DNA of 64,000 nt, taken from NCBI RefSeq assembly GCF_017051705.1, contig NZ_JAFIDJ010000001.1, forward strand, positions 310,001 through 374,000, given 5' to 3'. The position numbers and the translations under genes were made by a program. The notes below the pieces were generated by a model that saw nothing but the letters and a program-made list of their open reading frames with translations, was not told where the DNA came from and ran no database searches. Positions 32,669 to 41,775 of the stretch are shown piece after piece. The stretch is from Algoriphagus lutimaris. Lineage in GTDB: Bacteria > Bacteroidota > Bacteroidia > Cytophagales > Cyclobacteriaceae. The first letter of the stretch is position 1. Every line of letters starts with the position of its first letter.

Positions 32669-33868
32669 TTAAAATGTTTCATTCACATTGAGGTAAAATC
32701 CTGAATTTCCTTTTTTGCCAAAACCATAATCAGCTGTAATGGTAGTTCTGTTTTCCTTATTGATCATCACGCGTAGTCCAACCCCATATGCCGCATTAAT
32801 GTTTTCCAAAAGTTTCTCTTGGGTCATTTTACTTCCAAAAGAAGAAGCATTAATGAAAAGTGTTCCTCCGAACGTTTCTTTCTCTTTTTGTAAGGGGAAA
32901 CGGTATTCAGTTTCAGCATAAACCATAGTTTCTCCTCTAAATCTTCCTTGCGCATAACCTCTTCCTCCTCGTCCAAAAGTGTCATAGCCGATTGAAGGTA
33001 AACTCATGTAAGGGAGATCGCCTGAGACTAAAAAGTTTCCTAATCCCCAAACTCCGATGAGATGTCGTTTCCGTCTGTCGCTTAAGTTAAAATAATGCCT
33101 ATAATCTAATAGGAGGGAAGAGGAAGTTTTCTCAGAGCCTAAAAACTTTGGATTTATTTTATAAGAAACCAGTGCAAAGTTTTTCTCATAGGGAGATACG
33201 GCTATATCTCGATTTTCAAAAAGGCCATTGATGGTTATACCTGATAATGTATAACGCTCTTCACTAAAGCCTAACTGAGCATTATAGTAATCATGAGAAA
33301 ATATCAATTCTGTGGGACCGGCTTCCGTATCCAGAAAATTTTCAATCTTGGAATAAATGTCCAAGTGGTAACCGATACCCAGATAGAATTTAGAGTCACT
33401 GATTCTTTTTAAAACTGCTTCATAGAATCTAAACCAAGAAAAGTCCATTTGCTGCTCACCCCAAAGAACCCCCGCCTGATTGGGATTTTCTGTGGGGGCA
33501 TTGGGTGCGGTACTTCCCAATCCAAAAGTAGGCTGTGAAGTGATGAAATACCTCCAGTCTCCCCATAAAATCCATTTATCCTCAGAAAGAAAAATATTCG
33601 ATCTCGAACTAAAAATCCATTGTTTTTTAGTGGTGTATAAAAAATTCCCCACCAAATTAGACAAATGGGTGTCCTCAGGGTTGCCCATTCGCCATGTAGC
33701 CGATGGAGCCACTCCAAATAACCAACCATTGGCAGGGTTAGATCCTATGGCAGGTAATGGAACAATTTTAAAGTCCCTAATTTGATTTTTTTTATAAGTA
33801 ACAGAATCCTGAGCATATATATTTCCAAAAAGGAATAGACAAATGGTTATAGTCAGGAGCTGTTTCAT
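32669..33868 (-). CDS. BamA/TamA-family outer-membrane protein (barrel only)
   Basis: 399 residues, signal ending IYAQ. The sequence has the surface-antigen (Bac_surface_Ag) style: IVPLPAIGSNPANGWLFG, GFSEERYTLSGITINGLFENRD, RHLIGVWGLGNFLVSGDLPY, and a C-terminal GFGKKGNSGFYLNVNETF. No POTRA domains precede it, unlike true BamA, so it is a short barrel of unknown cargo. Its ATG overlaps the stop of the upstream porin gene by one base (TAATG), so the two are translationally coupled. Confidence 0.85.
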   Translation of the reverse strand: MKQLLTITICLFLFGNIYAQDSVTYKKNQIRDFKIVPLPAIGSNPANGWLFGVAPSATWRMGNPEDTHLSNLVGNFLYTTKKQWIFSSRSNIFLSEDKWILWGDWRYFITSQPTFGLGSTAPNAPTENPNQAGVLWGEQQMDFSWFRFYEAVLKRISDSKFYLGIGYHLDIYSKIENFLDTEAGPTELIFSHDYYNAQLGFSEERYTLSGITINGLFENRDIAVSPYEKNFALVSYKINPKFLGSEKTSSSLLLDYRHYFNLSDRRKRHLIGVWGLGNFLVSGDLPYMSLPSIGYDTFGRGGRGYAQGRFRGETMVYAETEYRFPLQKEKETFGGTLFINASSFGSKMTQEKLLENINAAYGVGLRVMINKENRTTITADYGFGKKGNSGFYLNVNETF

Positions 33869-35109
33869 TAGAAGGATATATCGAATTGCAGTCTAAATCT
33901 TAATTCATCACTTTGAGGAAGTTCTTTATCCTCAAAAGTGAATTTCGTGATTTCTGTAGTAAGTTTATTCAAATGACCCACAAAAAACCAATTAAATGCG
34001 AGTGCCGTTTCTCTTTGTTTGTTTTGTGAAATGGACATGTCCGGACTAATAACTGCATACCTTATTGCCACTTCTAGAGGTTTTGGCCAAAAATCAACCA
34101 CTTGATTTGGGAAATATCCTGCAGTGAAATACATGCCTCCTAAGGTAGTACTCCCACTGTCTTCAAAATTATCGACAATGTTTTTTCTATGGAATTCACT
34201 AGCCCAAGAAAATCCTTTGTAAATAAAAGCAGTTTCAATATTATATTGCTTTATCGTGTATTGGCCATCGTTAGTACCTTCAAATCCTGCTAAATTTCCT
34301 CCTCCCGAACTAGAGAATCTTGTATAGGGGCTGGTATTGGTGACCCCTGCAATTGCAATCAAAGCAGCTGGTTTCTCAGAAATAGTTATATCACCACCTG
34401 AAAATGGGACTTCTCTTCCCAATAAATTCCACTGGAATCTCCCAAAATACATCAATTTGGAATCATCATTAAATCTCGATCCTCTTCCTGTTCCTGTAAA
34501 AGCTCCAAGCCAATAATTAAAGTTTGAAGCTCCTCCGCCATCTAAATTTCCATAGATAGATAACCCTTGTTGCCTATCCACAGTAAAGAATCTATTTAAC
34601 AAAGATCTATCTACCAGTTGTTGGCTACCACTGCTTATGAAACGCTCTCGGGTGAATTCAACTTTCCATTGGCCGGCTTTAAATTTTAACCAAGGGAATT
34701 TTTCAATCATAATCCGGAAGTCCAAAAGAATGCTTTGGCTTAGCTCATATTCGAAATAATATTTTAACCAAGGTTGATATGCATGGCCGCCTATCTTTAA
34801 ACGTGCTCTATTGATTTTGAAAAGTTTTACATCCTGATTATTAAAATCATTAAAAGTGATAGGGTCTTGATCGTCAGGAACAGCAAATCTAAACTGGAGT
34901 CTACTGGCAAGCTGTAATTCAAATTTTTCATCTGCCGTAGTAAACACAAAACCTTTTGATGTGTGTCTAATTGGTTTTTCTTTTAAAACGGATTCCTGTT
35001 TGACTGAATCTTTTTCTTGGGCGATGGCACCAAAGCTTAATAGGATTAAAGATAGTCCGAGCAGGTGTTTGAAGGTAATAGGAAAAGGTAAGTCCCTAAA
35101 GAAATCCAT
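33868..35109 (-). CDS. OprO/OprP-like phosphate-selective porin
   Basis: 413 residues. Signal (KHLLGLSLILLSFGAIAQ) then a 16-stranded-type porin sequence: FELQLASRLQFRFAV, INRARLKIGGHAYQPWLKYY, FKAGQWKVEFTRERFISSG, and a C-terminal LRFRLQFDISF with terminal Phe. The family binds phosphate or polyphosphate anions in Pseudomonas; Bacteroidota members are often expressed under phosphate starvation, but no pho box is recognised here. Coupled to the BamA-like gene downstream. Confidence 0.85.
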   Translation of the reverse strand: MDFFRDLPFPITFKHLLGLSLILLSFGAIAQEKDSVKQESVLKEKPIRHTSKGFVFTTADEKFELQLASRLQFRFAVPDDQDPITFNDFNNQDVKLFKINRARLKIGGHAYQPWLKYYFEYELSQSILLDFRIMIEKFPWLKFKAGQWKVEFTRERFISSGSQQLVDRSLLNRFFTVDRQQGLSIYGNLDGGGASNFNYWLGAFTGTGRGSRFNDDSKLMYFGRFQWNLLGREVPFSGGDITISEKPAALIAIAGVTNTSPYTRFSSSGGGNLAGFEGTNDGQYTIKQYNIETAFIYKGFSWASEFHRKNIVDNFEDSGSTTLGGMYFTAGYFPNQVVDFWPKPLEVAIRYAVISPDMSISQNKQRETALAFNWFFVGHLNKLTTEITKFTFEDKELPQSDELRFRLQFDISF

Positions 35110-35211
35110 TTAAATTCTGATTTTGAAATTTGAGAATGCAAAGAACGTAAAATGCATTGAGAATATGATATTTTCCCAATGCATTTTTATAATTTTTCCA
35201 AGAGAATAAAT

Positions 35212-35865
35212 TTAACTCCCGGGGATTCTAAATACCAGACCTCCTTCAAAACCGAACTGGAATAAGGAACTATAAGAAGAAAGTCCTGCTCCTAAACCTC
35301 CAGATCCGAAGTAAAGACCTCCACCAATGGCTTGTGTGGCAGAGAATAAACTTGCCTGCACCCTAAAGGCAACATTGCTCGATAACCAAAAGTTAGCCCC
35401 ACCTCGAATGTTATAAGAGAATTTTGTAGCGGAGCTACTTTTTCGGGTGTCGGGATTGGAGATATTAAAAATCCCCATTCCTATTCCTCCTCCCGCAAAA
35501 GGTTCTACTACTTCAGATACTGGGAAATACCTAGTACCATTTAACATGATCCAGTTAATGGCCATGTCAAAATCTGTAAATCTGGGTCCTCCTTGAAAGC
35601 CAGTGTCAAGATAGGTAGTAGGAGCGTTGGTGTCTTGTCTCAAGTATTGTATTTCTATAGCACCCCGGTTAGGAATATGGTATTCCAGACCTGCTCCCCA
35701 TCGGAAACCATCTTGAATTTGACCGTTGAAATAAGATGAGCTAGAATAGTAAGAATCTACTTTGTCCTTGAATATATAGCCACCATAGGTGTTTACTCTA
35801 AATTCCTGTGCCATAGCACATCCGGAAATGATAAATAGAGCTAGAGATAGAAATGTATTTTTCAC
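35212..35865 (-). CDS. Outer-membrane beta-barrel (porin family) protein
   Basis: 217 residues, signal ending CAMAQ. Barrel-type segments: WGAGLEYHIPNRGAIEIQYL, PFAGGGIGMGIFNISN, VAFRVQASLFSATQ, and a C-terminal LFQFGFEGGLVFRIPGS. It is the first gene of the minus-strand envelope cluster, with a gap of about 100 bases to the porin gene. Confidence 0.82.
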   Translation of the reverse strand: MKNTFLSLALFIISGCAMAQEFRVNTYGGYIFKDKVDSYYSSSSYFNGQIQDGFRWGAGLEYHIPNRGAIEIQYLRQDTNAPTTYLDTGFQGGPRFTDFDMAINWIMLNGTRYFPVSEVVEPFAGGGIGMGIFNISNPDTRKSSSATKFSYNIRGGANFWLSSNVAFRVQASLFSATQAIGGGLYFGSGGLGAGLSSYSSLFQFGFEGGLVFRIPGS

Positions 35866-36026
35866 TGTCGGTAAGTTTAATTCAACTGAATGGATTAGAA
35901 AAGAGCCTTAATTATAAGGAAAAAGTAACTATTATTCTTTAGATGATTAAATGAAACCTCTCAATTGTTAAAAATATCTGATCAGAATCATTTTTAGTTG
36001 CCAGTGCTCACTTTTATTGATTTTGC

Positions 36027-36602
36027 TTATTTGAGTAAAGATTTCAGGATTTCTCTTTTTATAAAAACGATCAAAAACCAACTGATCAATCCAGCTAAAA
36101 AGCCTATGAATGCTCCAATCAAAACGTCTACAGGATAGTGTACACCTAAATAAATTCTAGTGTAGGAAATAATAGCCGCCCAGAGAAATAGCCATTTTAG
36201 ATGCTTAATGTTTTTACCCACTTTAAGATTAAGGAATGTAGCAATAGCAAAAGTATTTGCAGCATGAGAGGAAGCAAAACCATATAGCCCTCCACATCTC
36301 CCATAATTATTTATAATTCCTTCCCATCGCTCATCATGACAAGGCCTCAAGCGTTCAAAAAAAGGTTTCATAAAACCTGAGGTAGTTTGGTCTGCTATAA
36401 GAATTGACAAAGCAACGCCTCCAAATACCCACCAGCTAATTTTAGGATCTGCTTTGTAGATAAAATAAATTAAAACGGCATAAAAGGGGAGCCAAGTTAC
36501 TGTTTGAGAAATTTGGAACATGATAGGGTCCATCCATTCCCAATGGATAGAGTTTAAAAAAATGAAGAGACTCTCGTCCCATTTTTTGAGGGTTTCAATC
36601 AT
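36027..36602 (-). CDS. PAP2-family lipid phosphatase
   Basis: 191 residues with about five or six membrane spans. The three PAP2 active-site motifs are intact: KPFFERLRP (K79, R86), SSHAANT (Ser112, His113) and R149-IYLGVHYPVD (His155, Asp159). Such enzymes dephosphorylate undecaprenyl pyrophosphate or phosphatidic acid at the outer face of the inner membrane. The start overlaps the hemF stop by four bases (ATGA), so the two are co-translated. BacA-type undecaprenyl pyrophosphatase activity is a reasonable guess. Confidence 0.9.
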   Translation of the reverse strand: MIETLKKWDESLFIFLNSIHWEWMDPIMFQISQTVTWLPFYAVLIYFIYKADPKISWWVFGGVALSILIADQTTSGFMKPFFERLRPCHDERWEGIINNYGRCGGLYGFASSHAANTFAIATFLNLKVGKNIKHLKWLFLWAAIISYTRIYLGVHYPVDVLIGAFIGFLAGLISWFLIVFIKREILKSLLK

Positions 36603-37510
36603 AGAGTAAAGTTTATCCAGTCCACTCCCTTATTTAGATGGTTTAAAGTAAAGCTTTCTTCACTACCTATTTCTGGTTGATGCATGTATTCCCAACTAGC
36701 TTCTGGTGGCATACTCATTAAGATACTTTCAGTCCTTCCGTTAGTGTCAAGGCCAAATTTTGTTCCTGCATCCCAAACCAAATTGAACTCTACATATCTA
36801 CCTCGTCTTAATTTCTGCCAAGCCACTTCTTTTGGTCCGTATGGAATTTGGTGGTTCTTTTTCATAAAATAAGTGTAAACCTCTGGAAACAGCTTACCAA
36901 CGTTAAGGCTGAAATTAAGAATGTCTTCAAATTCCTGATCAGAACTGGCTTTTAAATGGTCATAAAAAATCCCTCCAATCCCCCTTGTTTCATTACGGTG
37001 TTTTATAAAAAAGTAGTCATCGGCCCATTTTTTATAGCTTGGATATGCATCTTGATTAAATTGGTCACAGACTTTTTTTACTTCCGAGTGGAAGTAAGAG
37101 GCATCTTCAATATTGATATAATGTGGTGTGAGGTCAATACCACCTCCAAACCAATGAACTCCATTATCCATTTCAAAATAACGGATGTTCATATGGATAA
37201 TGGGTACCATAGGACTTTTTGGATGTAATACGATAGACACTCCTGTGGCATAAAAATTTGCTTTCTCAAGCTTGAGCTTCTCTAGGATTTTAGTAGGTGT
37301 TGGTCCATGAACTGCCGAAAAAGCAACGCCTCCTTTTTCAATTATTTCTCCACCTTGAAAAATTCTGGTTCTCCCACCACCTCCTTCAGGTCTTTCCCAT
37401 TTGTCTTCATGAAACTTCCCTTTTCCATCTCCAATTTCAAGCTGGTTACAAATAAGGTCTTGAATACCTTGGTATATTTTAGAAATTTCTTCCTTGCTTT
37501 TTCTAGCCAT
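36599..37510 (-). CDS. hemF: Oxygen-dependent coproporphyrinogen III oxidase
   Basis: 303 residues from the ATG at 37510. A longer frame starts at 37573 and would add a false signal-like stretch overlapping the end of the upstream gene region; the family starts near ARKSKEEISKIY, so the shorter form is chosen. The enzyme decarboxylates coproporphyrinogen III to protoporphyrinogen IX in heme synthesis and needs O2. Signatures: HWFGGGIDLTPHYINIEDA, HRNETRGIGGIFYDHL, EFNLVWDAGTKFGLDTNGR and SMPPEASWEY. It lies 13 bases after the stop of the BamA-like gene. Confidence 0.95.
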   Translation of the reverse strand: MARKSKEEISKIYQGIQDLICNQLEIGDGKGKFHEDKWERPEGGGGRTRIFQGGEIIEKGGVAFSAVHGPTPTKILEKLKLEKANFYATGVSIVLHPKSPMVPIIHMNIRYFEMDNGVHWFGGGIDLTPHYINIEDASYFHSEVKKVCDQFNQDAYPSYKKWADDYFFIKHRNETRGIGGIFYDHLKASSDQEFEDILNFSLNVGKLFPEVYTYFMKKNHQIPYGPKEVAWQKLRRGRYVEFNLVWDAGTKFGLDTNGRTESILMSMPPEASWEYMHQPEIGSEESFTLNHLNKGVDWINFTL

Positions 37511-37523
37511 AATCTGATTTGAA

Positions 37524-39944
37524 TTAAAAAGGATAACCAATGCCAAAGTTAAACACAGTTTGCCCTTTTTCACCCAACGGTCTTTTAAAACTTAATTTGT
37601 TGAGAATCCATCGTTCGCCTTCAGGCCTTGCTGGGTCAATGGCTTTGGTGGCCATATCAAGTCTGATAATTAGGAAGTCAAAATCCATACGGAGTCCGAT
37701 TCCTGTTCCAACAGCAATTTCTTTATAAAATCGATTGATCCGGAAATCACCACCTGGTCTTGAATCTTCAACTCCTATATTCCATGCATTTCCGGCATCT
37801 ATAAATAAGGCCATGTCAAAATAACCTACAAGTTTTCTTCGGTACTCGAGCATAGACTCTATGATCATCTCCGAAGGCTGCTCAAATCGGTAATCAAAGT
37901 ATCCATTTTCATTTATAGGAGGTGTGAAGCTCCCGGGACCAAGTCGCCTTGCTTGCCAAGCCCGGATACTGGTACCTCCTCCAGCAAAAAAGTATTTTTC
38001 ATAAGGCAAAATCCCATTACTTACTCCATAGGGCTGTGCAATTCCAAAATTTAAGCGGTAGGCAAATGTTTGTTTTTTATCTATAGGCAAGTATTTTCTA
38101 AAATCTGCTTGTAATTTCAGCCATTGGAACCTTGCAAAGTCTGTGGTTTCGTTATTGGATGGCGCATTAAAAAAATTAAATGAAGTACCGCCACTCTCAA
38201 GAAATAGTTTTAAAAGAGAAGAGCGGTTGGTTTCAAATTCACCATATCTGTTGAAATTAATGATGGTTTGGCCAGAAATACTACTTACAATAGAAGGAAG
38301 AAAAGACCATGCTAAATTATTGCCTTGGTTAGCAAGCTCTTCCAATACATCAATAAATTCCTGGGTGATTTTTGGTGTTCTAATATAGTTGATATCCAAT
38401 AGATTGAAAGTGTATTGCTGTCTATTAGATCTAGTGGCCCAGGTATAAGAAAGTAAACCGTTGAGTCCTGAACGGGTATATTCTGGTCTGTTTGTATAGT
38501 TGTAACCAATAAGGGTTCGGGTATTAGGATTGTACCTGCCGTACCTTTCCAGACTTCTTGGAGAGAAAGGCATTAAGAACCTGGGGAAAATTACGGAAGC
38601 TGATGTTCCTATTTCCCTACTTTGATAAACCCCTTGATCTGTAGCGGAAGCCACCCCTTCTAATCCAGCTCTAAAATTAAATTCTAAGATTTCTCCAGCT
38701 CTAAAAAAGTTTCTATTCCTAAGGGAGGCAGAGAAAAATGGACCTGGCAACTGTTCGGTAATGCTAAGACCCAATTGATTCGTTAGTTGATATTTTTGAT
38801 TGGGTTGGGTTTGAATTTTCGCAGTTAGCGAAGTTCCAACTGTGTCAAAAGAAATGTTTACAAATCGAAATAAGTCGAGGTTGTTTAATTGTCTTTGGGA
38901 TTCAAGTACTTCAGATCTGTTATAAACATTGCCGCTATCTAAAAATACTCTCGAAGAGAATATTTTTTCAGAATATCTATTCTTATAAAATGAAAAGTCG
39001 ATATCTCTGTAACTTCTTGTAATTTTTTGATCTATGAAATCATTACTAGGCGGATTTACCCGGAAATAAATAGAATCAATTGTATATATCTCATGTTTTT
39101 CTGCAAAAGTGGGTTTTCTTATCAACTCTTCAATAACAACCGATTTTTTACTCGTATCCTGAAAAACATTGTATTCGATAAATGATTTCGAAAACATAAA
39201 GAAACCGTTGTTTTTCAATAGGTCTTCAATTCTATTTCTTTCTGATACGATGTTATTTTGATTATAATTTTCATGGAGCTTTAAATGGGTTTCTGATTTT
39301 GACCTATCCAATAAACCTAAGATTTCTTCATTATCAGACCTTACGTAAATAGAGTCAATGAGGTAAGGTCGATTTTCTTCTACCTCATAGGTTACAAATG
39401 CTTTTTTCTTTTTGGTTTCGACTTTGAAATTGGTAGAAGCATCCATATACCCCCTGTTGTATAGGAAATTTCTAATTTCATTGGTAGAAACCTTGGTGTC
39501 TGCGCTGTCTAAAACTGTAGCAGGATTTCCTGTTCGCATGACCAGATTTCCAAATTCAGCTTTCTTCTCTAAGCTCTCTACTCTTGATTCTAATTTGTCT
39601 TGCTTTTTAATTAATTTTCTGTTGTCAGAATTTTCTCCACGTGCCCTTCCAATAGAATCCAATTCTTCTTTTTTCAGCTCTAGTTTTCTGGCAACTTTAG
39701 CACTGTCATAAAAATTTTTCCCAAACCTATAAATATTTACTCCCAATGAAATGTTGGTCAAAGGGATCCTAGTATTAGGTTCTTGAATGAGTAATGGGTA
39801 AAGATCTCCTTGATTTACTTGGTCAAGCCCTGTAATGTTGTTTTGAAAGATCACATATTCTCCATCAGGGATGTTTTTAGTCACAGAACAGCCTGCCTGG
39901 ACTAAAAGGACACAGATAAAAAGTATATATTTGGTGAATTTCAA
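37524..39944 (-). CDS. BamA/TamA-like outer-membrane lipoprotein with POTRA-type repeats
   Basis: 806 residues from TTG 39944, which gives the compact lipoprotein signal KFTKYILFICVLLVQAGC. The frame remains open to a TTG at 39974, overlapping the divergent methyltransferase gene; no ATG is available. The N half carries repeated IDSIYV-type elements spaced like POTRA domains and a helical insert (KKQDKLESRVESLEKK). The C half is a surface-antigen barrel: FFASLRNRN-like segment, PYGVSNGILPYEKYFFAGG, SIRAWQARRLGPGSF, MALFIDAGNAWNIG and FNFGIGYPF at the end. A role in outer-membrane protein or lipid assembly is inferred. Lipidation is unusual for BamA proper and common in this Bacteroidota group. 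Confidence 0.88.
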   Translation of the reverse strand: MKFTKYILFICVLLVQAGCSVTKNIPDGEYVIFQNNITGLDQVNQGDLYPLLIQEPNTRIPLTNISLGVNIYRFGKNFYDSAKVARKLELKKEELDSIGRARGENSDNRKLIKKQDKLESRVESLEKKAEFGNLVMRTGNPATVLDSADTKVSTNEIRNFLYNRGYMDASTNFKVETKKKKAFVTYEVEENRPYLIDSIYVRSDNEEILGLLDRSKSETHLKLHENYNQNNIVSERNRIEDLLKNNGFFMFSKSFIEYNVFQDTSKKSVVIEELIRKPTFAEKHEIYTIDSIYFRVNPPSNDFIDQKITRSYRDIDFSFYKNRYSEKIFSSRVFLDSGNVYNRSEVLESQRQLNNLDLFRFVNISFDTVGTSLTAKIQTQPNQKYQLTNQLGLSITEQLPGPFFSASLRNRNFFRAGEILEFNFRAGLEGVASATDQGVYQSREIGTSASVIFPRFLMPFSPRSLERYGRYNPNTRTLIGYNYTNRPEYTRSGLNGLLSYTWATRSNRQQYTFNLLDINYIRTPKITQEFIDVLEELANQGNNLAWSFLPSIVSSISGQTIINFNRYGEFETNRSSLLKLFLESGGTSFNFFNAPSNNETTDFARFQWLKLQADFRKYLPIDKKQTFAYRLNFGIAQPYGVSNGILPYEKYFFAGGGTSIRAWQARRLGPGSFTPPINENGYFDYRFEQPSEMIIESMLEYRRKLVGYFDMALFIDAGNAWNIGVEDSRPGGDFRINRFYKEIAVGTGIGLRMDFDFLIIRLDMATKAIDPARPEGERWILNKLSFKRPLGEKGQTVFNFGIGYPF

Positions 39945-39963
39945 AACGGGAGAACAGATCGGA

Positions 39964-40710
39964 ATGCTTAGCAAAAATACAGTTAAGTTTATAAAAACCT
40001 TACATCAAAAGAAATACCGAAACCTAGAACAAAAGTTCTTTTTAGAAGGAGAAAAATCAGTTTTAGAGGTCATAGATTCGGATTTTAAGATTGAGTTGCT
40101 GCTTGCAACAGATCAATTCATGGAAAGTAATGAAGAAATCATGCAATCTTTCCGGGGTGAGGTGTTGAATGTGACCCAAAAACAATTGGAAAGTGTCGGG
40201 CAATTCCAAAGTAATGACAGCGCATTAGCGGTAGTTTGTATGAAGCCCAATCAATATTTTGAAAGACCAAAAGAAGAGTTAGTAATTGCATTGGATGATG
40301 TGAGAGACCCAGGAAATTTAGGTACAATTATTAGGATTGCTGATTGGTATGGGATAAAGCATTTACTTTTTTCAGAGCAAACTGCAGAGTTTTATAATCC
40401 AAAAGTAATTCAAGCAAGTATGGGATCATTCACTAGAGTGAAGTTTTATTATGGGGATTTGGCAAAAGTCTTTAATCAATGGCAATGTCCTGTATATGGA
40501 GCTTATTTAGATGGAGAAAATATTCATCAAATAGATCAAGTGAACCCTGGGATTCTATTAATGGGAAATGAGTCCAAAGGGATTTCAGAGGAGCTTGCTC
40601 CTATGGTCACCAATAAATTAACAATTCCAGGCTCTGGAAATGCTGAGTCATTGAATGTAGCAATTGCCACGGCAATACTGTGTGACAATTTTAGTAGGTT
40701 GGGTGTCTAA
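39964..40710 (+). CDS. TrmH/SpoU-family RNA 2'-O-methyltransferase
   Basis: 248 residues from ATG 39964; the frame extends 31 codons upstream but that part lies inside the divergent BamA-like gene. The N-terminal substrate-binding part begins FIKTLHQKKYRNLEQKFFLE. The three SPOUT motifs are present: ALDDVRDPGNLGTIIRIADW, LLMGNESKGISEEL and SGNAESLNVAIATAILCDNF. It methylates a ribose 2'-OH in 23S rRNA or tRNA using SAM; the exact site is not clear. The stop overlaps the next ATG (TAATG). Confidence 0.92.
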   Translation: MLSKNTVKFIKTLHQKKYRNLEQKFFLEGEKSVLEVIDSDFKIELLLATDQFMESNEEIMQSFRGEVLNVTQKQLESVGQFQSNDSALAVVCMKPNQYFERPKEELVIALDDVRDPGNLGTIIRIADWYGIKHLLFSEQTAEFYNPKVIQASMGSFTRVKFYYGDLAKVFNQWQCPVYGAYLDGENIHQIDQVNPGILLMGNESKGISEELAPMVTNKLTIPGSGNAESLNVAIATAILCDNFSRLGV

Positions 40711-41696
40711 TGATTCGAAAATTACTAAGTACCTTAAATAAGGTTGGAATTAATGGGTTTTTATTAGGGATTTTTGCTGCGATTTTTTTTGGCTATTTAT
40801 TCCCGTTTTTTGGTTCCTCAGAATCTACGGTTCCTTGGAAACCCATCATCAATGTGGGGATTGGATTTGTATTTTTCTTTTATGGGGTCAAATTAAATCC
40901 CCAACAATTGAAATCAGGATTAAAAAACTGGAAGTTACATTTACTGATTCAATTGACTACCTTCTTAGTATTTCCGCTACTGGTTTTTTTGATTTTCAGC
41001 TTTCTTCCTTTTATTAATCAGGATTTTAGACTTGGGATATCTTATCTTTCTGTCTTACCATCCACCGTGAGCGCTTCGATAGTGATGGTTTCTATCGCTA
41101 AAGGGAATATTCCAGGAGCAATTTTCAATGCAAGTATCTCTAGTTTGTTAGGGGTGATTATTACTCCGGCCTGGATGGAAGTGTTGGGGAACTCGTCCAA
41201 TTTTGAGATTGACTTCGCCGGTACTTTAGGAGAATTATCAGTTAAAGTATTGTTGCCAGTTATAGTGGGATTATTGTCTCATAATTGGTTATACCCAAGA
41301 ATTCAAAGCCATATAGGGAAGGTGAAATATCTGGATCAGACGGTCATTATGATTATTGTTTTCACTTCTTTTGCAGAGTCCTTTGCTCAAAATGTGTTTT
41401 CACCATATAACTATTCAACGCTCGTTGAGGTAAGCGTGACCATGTTGGGATTGTTCTTTTTGGTGATGGGAGTGGTCGAACTACTTAGTAGGATTTTGAG
41501 GTTTTCTAGGGAGGATAAAATTACCGCTCTTTTTTGCGGATCTAAAAAATCCTTAGTTCAAGGTGTGGTGATTGGCAAAGTCATTTTCCCTGATCCTGCT
41601 ATTCTAGGATTGGTATTACTTCCTGTCATGCTTTATCATATTCAACAATTGATAGCAGGGTCAATTATAGCATCTAGTTTTGGTAAAAGGATTTAA
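40710..41696 (+). CDS. SBF-like (bile acid:sodium symporter family) transporter
   Basis: 328 residues with about ten membrane spans. Typical segments: INGFLLGIFAAIFFGYLFP, VGIGFVFFFYGVKLNPQQL, SYLSVLPSTVSASIVMVSIA and LFCGSKKSLVQGVVIGKVIF. This is the SBF-like 7 type (relatives of eukaryotic SLC10A7 and yeast Rch1), whose substrate is not established. Coupled to the methyltransferase by a TAATG overlap; the pairing probably reflects transcription only. Confidence 0.9.
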   Translation: MIRKLLSTLNKVGINGFLLGIFAAIFFGYLFPFFGSSESTVPWKPIINVGIGFVFFFYGVKLNPQQLKSGLKNWKLHLLIQLTTFLVFPLLVFLIFSFLPFINQDFRLGISYLSVLPSTVSASIVMVSIAKGNIPGAIFNASISSLLGVIITPAWMEVLGNSSNFEIDFAGTLGELSVKVLLPVIVGLLSHNWLYPRIQSHIGKVKYLDQTVIMIIVFTSFAESFAQNVFSPYNYSTLVEVSVTMLGLFFLVMGVVELLSRILRFSREDKITALFCGSKKSLVQGVVIGKVIFPDPAILGLVLLPVMLYHIQQLIAGSIIASSFGKRI

Positions 41697-41775
41697 AAAC
41701 AAAATATTACTTTTTCCGGTTTTTTGATCGAACTATATATTTTGTATTTTCAATTGAAATAAATTTCTAAAAGAT

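Noticed and set aside
37510-37573. Signal-peptide-like extension of hemF
   Set aside because: It overlaps the end of the upstream gene and the enzyme is cytoplasmic in the family; the ATG at 37510 fits the known start.
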